In this document: one piece after another, positions 4,895 through 6,488 of the stretch
Layout of the letters: each line of letters opens with the position of its first letter
How positions within the stretch are numbered: position 1 is the stretch's first letter
From: Nitrososphaerales archaeon
GTDB lineage: Archaea > Thermoproteota > Nitrososphaeria > Nitrososphaerales > Gagatemarchaeaceae
NCBI GenBank assembly: GCA_030040055.1
Contig: JASHUK010000023.1
Location: forward strand, 1 to 6,488
Direction: 5' to 3'
DNA: 6,488 bases
Notes under the pieces: generated by a model
What the model saw: only the letters and a program-made list of their open reading frames with translations
What the model was told of the DNA's origin: nothing
Database searches by the model: none
Translations under genes and position numbers: made by a program

Positions 4895-6053
4895 CGACCT
4901 CGCGCAGCACCCCGAGGGCCCTGGTTATTTGACTGTCCTCTATCACGAGCGGCGGGAGCAGCCTGAACGTCTCTCTCCCCGAGTAGGCCGTGATCACCCC
5001 CTTCCGGAGGGCCGACAGCAGCATCTCGTGGATGTCGACGCGCGTCTCCATCGCCAGCATCAGCCCCATCCCCCTCACCTGTCGGACCAGCTTGCTCGCA
5101 GATGCGACTTCGTTGAGGCCCGCCGCCAGCCTCCGCCCCTTCTCCGCGGCCATGCGGGGCAGGTCGTTGCGGGCGATGAAGTCGAGGGTCGCGGTGGCCG
5201 CTGCGCAGGCGAGGGGGTTCCCCGCGAAGGTGCTGGTGTGCTCCCCCTTCTTCAGGCTGGACACCACCTCCTTCCTCGCGACTGCGGCCCCTATGGGGAC
5301 GCCCCCTGCCAGCCCCTTTGCGACGGTCATGATGTCAGGGACGACCCCAGAGTGCTCGCACGCCCACATCTTCCCTGTCCTCCCCAGCCCCGTCTGTATC
5401 TCGTCGAGGATCAGGAGCGCCCCCGCGCCGTCACAGATCTCCCTCGCCTGGAGCAGGTAGCCGGGAGGCGGGACGACCACCCCCGTCTCTCCCTGGATGG
5501 GCTCCGCTATCACGGCGGCGGTATCGGGGCCGACCAGGGCGCGGAGCGAGTCGGCGTCGCCGTACTCGGCGAAGTCGAATCCTTCGACCAGCGGCATGAA
5601 GGGGTCCCTGTACTTCTTGTTCCAAGTCGCGGAGAGGGCGCCGTAGGTCTTACCGTGGAACCCGCCCTTCATCGAGACTATCCGCTTCCTGCCGGTGTGC
5701 CTGCGGGCCAGCTTGATGGCGGCCTCGTTGGCCTCTGCCCCGCTGTTCGCGAGGATGATCCTGTCCAGCCCCCCGGGGACCGCCTTCGCCAGCCTGTCCA
5801 ACAGCTCCGACCTGGCGTCGTTGTAGAAGGACCCGTGGCAGGTCAGCAGCCTCCCCGCCTGCTCCCTGACGGCCTTCACCACGTCGGCGTTGCAGTGGCC
5901 GACTATCGCCACCCCGTAGCCGGCCATGAGGTCGACGTACTCTTTCCCGTCTGCGTCCCAGACGGAGGCCCCCTCCCCTCTGACGATGGTCACGGGGAAC
6001 TTCTGGAAGGCAGGGGAACCGAGCGCCTCCTCTATCTCCTGGTACCTGTCCAT
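4857..6053 (-). CDS. lysJ: [LysW]-lysine/ornithine aminotransferase, class III PLP enzyme
   Basis: Transfers an amino group, usually from glutamate, to the LysW-bound semialdehyde to give LysW-lysine (or LysW-ornithine). The 398-residue length is normal for the family. It shows NSGAEANEAAIKLAR (103-117, cofactor phosphate loop), GGFHGKTYGALS (130-141), AEPIQGE (183-189), LILDEIQTGLGRTG (214-227, with D217 facing the PLP nitrogen), VAKGLAGG with Schiff-base K246, TSTFAGNPLACAAA (273-286) and the substrate-binding R364 in FRLLPPL. The start is ATG at 6053, one base after the lysZ stop. GGTGA (6067-6063) nine bases upstream is a good Shine-Dalgarno and lies inside lysZ, so the two genes are tightly coupled. 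The 3' end overlaps the regulator gene by 38 bases. Acetylornithine aminotransferase (ArgD) is the near alternative; the LysW context favours LysJ. Confidence 0.92.
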   Translation of the reverse strand: MDRYQEIEEALGSPAFQKFPVTIVRGEGASVWDADGKEYVDLMAGYGVAIVGHCNADVVKAVREQAGRLLTCHGSFYNDARSELLDRLAKAVPGGLDRIILANSGAEANEAAIKLARRHTGRKRIVSMKGGFHGKTYGALSATWNKKYRDPFMPLVEGFDFAEYGDADSLRALVGPDTAAVIAEPIQGETGVVVPPPGYLLQAREICDGAGALLILDEIQTGLGRTGKMWACEHSGVVPDIMTVAKGLAGGVPIGAAVARKEVVSSLKKGEHTSTFAGNPLACAAATATLDFIARNDLPRMAAEKGRRLAAGLNEVASASKLVRQVRGMGLMLAMETRVDIHEMLLSALRKGVITAYSGRETFRLLPPLVIEDSQITRALGVLREVVADEGAKRLRQD

Positions 6054-6054
6054 G

Positions 6055-6488
6055 TTAGGTTATCACCGTGCAGCCGCTGTGCGCCAGGGCCCCCGAGATA
6101 GGGGAGTCCCTGACCCCGGAGCAGATTATCGCCTCCTTCAGCCCTCCCCGGACCGCCTCGATGGCGGCCATCACCTTCTTCTGCATGCCGTAGCCTATCT
6201 CGGCCATCCTCCTCTCCGCCTCATCGGCCCTCAGCTCCTCGGCCAGCTCCCCGCCCAGCGACAGGCCTTCTACGTTGGTCAGGAAGAGTATCGCGTCCGC
6301 CTGGACCCCGACCGCGAGGGCCGAAGCCGCCCTGTCCCCGTCGACGTTCAGGGGCTCCGAGTCCTCACCGATCGCCACAGGTGAGACCACCGGGACGTAG
6401 CCGTTAGACATCAGCAGCGCCATGATCCCGGAGTTGACCGACTCGACCTTCCCGGTGTATCCCCCCTCGATCATCACCTTCCGCCCCC
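6055..6488 (-). CDS. lysZ: [LysW]-aminoadipate/glutamate 6-kinase, 5' end outside the window
   Basis: Amino-acid kinase of the N-acetylglutamate kinase fold. It phosphorylates the side-chain carboxylate of LysW-bound aminoadipate or glutamate. About 144 C-terminal codons are present and the frame is open to the right edge, so the GTG at 6477 is internal. Visible are GGYTGKVESVN (the LysZ form of the substrate loop), VPVVSPVAIG, the nucleotide/substrate motif NVDGDRAASALA, ADAILFLTNVEGL, and GYGMQKKVMAAIEAV before the C-terminal strand. The TAA stop at 6057-6055 leaves one base before the lysJ ATG. The family is about 250-270 residues, so roughly the N-terminal 40% is missing. Bacterial ArgB is the fold relative; the GGYTGKV loop and the adjacent lysJ favour LysZ. 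Confidence 0.92.
   Translation of the reverse strand, partial: GRKVMIEGGYTGKVESVNSGIMALLMSNGYVPVVSPVAIGEDSEPLNVDGDRAASALAVGVQADAILFLTNVEGLSLGGELAEELRADEAERRMAEIGYGMQKKVMAAIEAVRGGLKEAIICSGVRDSPISGALAHSGCTVIT

Noticed and set aside
4929..6101. A 390-codon open frame on the plus strand
   Set aside because: It lies opposite lysJ, has low-complexity Pro/Arg/His-rich sequence without recognisable motifs, and is a by-product of GC-rich codon usage. The same holds for the plus-strand frames at 220-759, 1200-1823 and 2378-3085.

Overview
The window is a compact, GC-rich block of nine genes, all on the minus strand, so transcription runs from the right edge to the left. Gene content and signals point to an archaeon: a LysW carrier-protein lysine/arginine pathway, Lrp/AsnC regulators, TATA-like boxes about 26-30 bases before several start codons, frequent GTG and TTG starts, and free use of ATA and AGG codons. 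A Nitrososphaerota/Thermoproteota-type lineage is my best guess, because the threonine-degrading enzymes resemble those I recall from that group. This is inference and was not tested against a database. There are no RNA genes, insertion sequences or CRISPR arrays, and no stretch over 60 bases lacks a gene.

Right to left: the 3' part of lysZ ([LysW]-aminoadipate/glutamate kinase, cut by the window edge); lysJ (aminotransferase) one base later; an Lrp/AsnC regulator that starts inside the end of lysJ; a 56-base gap with a TATA-like box and a perfect 12-bp palindrome; lysW (58-residue carrier protein); lysX (ATP-grasp ligase); and lysK (M20 deacylase). Then follow a 76-residue stand-alone Lrp ligand-binding (RAM) domain, a short-chain-type L-threonine 3-dehydrogenase, and glycine C-acetyltransferase (kbl), whose 3' end is cut by the left edge.

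The first block is most of a LysW pathway. LysX ligates the amino group of alpha-aminoadipate (and perhaps glutamate) to the C-terminal Glu of LysW. LysZ phosphorylates the bound substrate, a reductase (LysY/ArgC, not in the window) makes the semialdehyde, LysJ transaminates it, and LysK releases lysine (or ornithine). The second block converts threonine to 2-amino-3-ketobutyrate and then to glycine and acetyl-CoA. The two regulator-type genes lie just before lysW and just before the threonine genes, which suggests separate amino-acid-responsive control of the two halves.

Most notable: lysX has no ATG, GTG or TTG at its expected N-terminus. Its frame is continuous with lysW except for one TAG codon, and a GCG sits where a GTG start would be expected, six bases after a GGGGAG tract. 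Second is the palindrome between the TATA-like box and the start of lysW, a good operator candidate for the regulator encoded just upstream.
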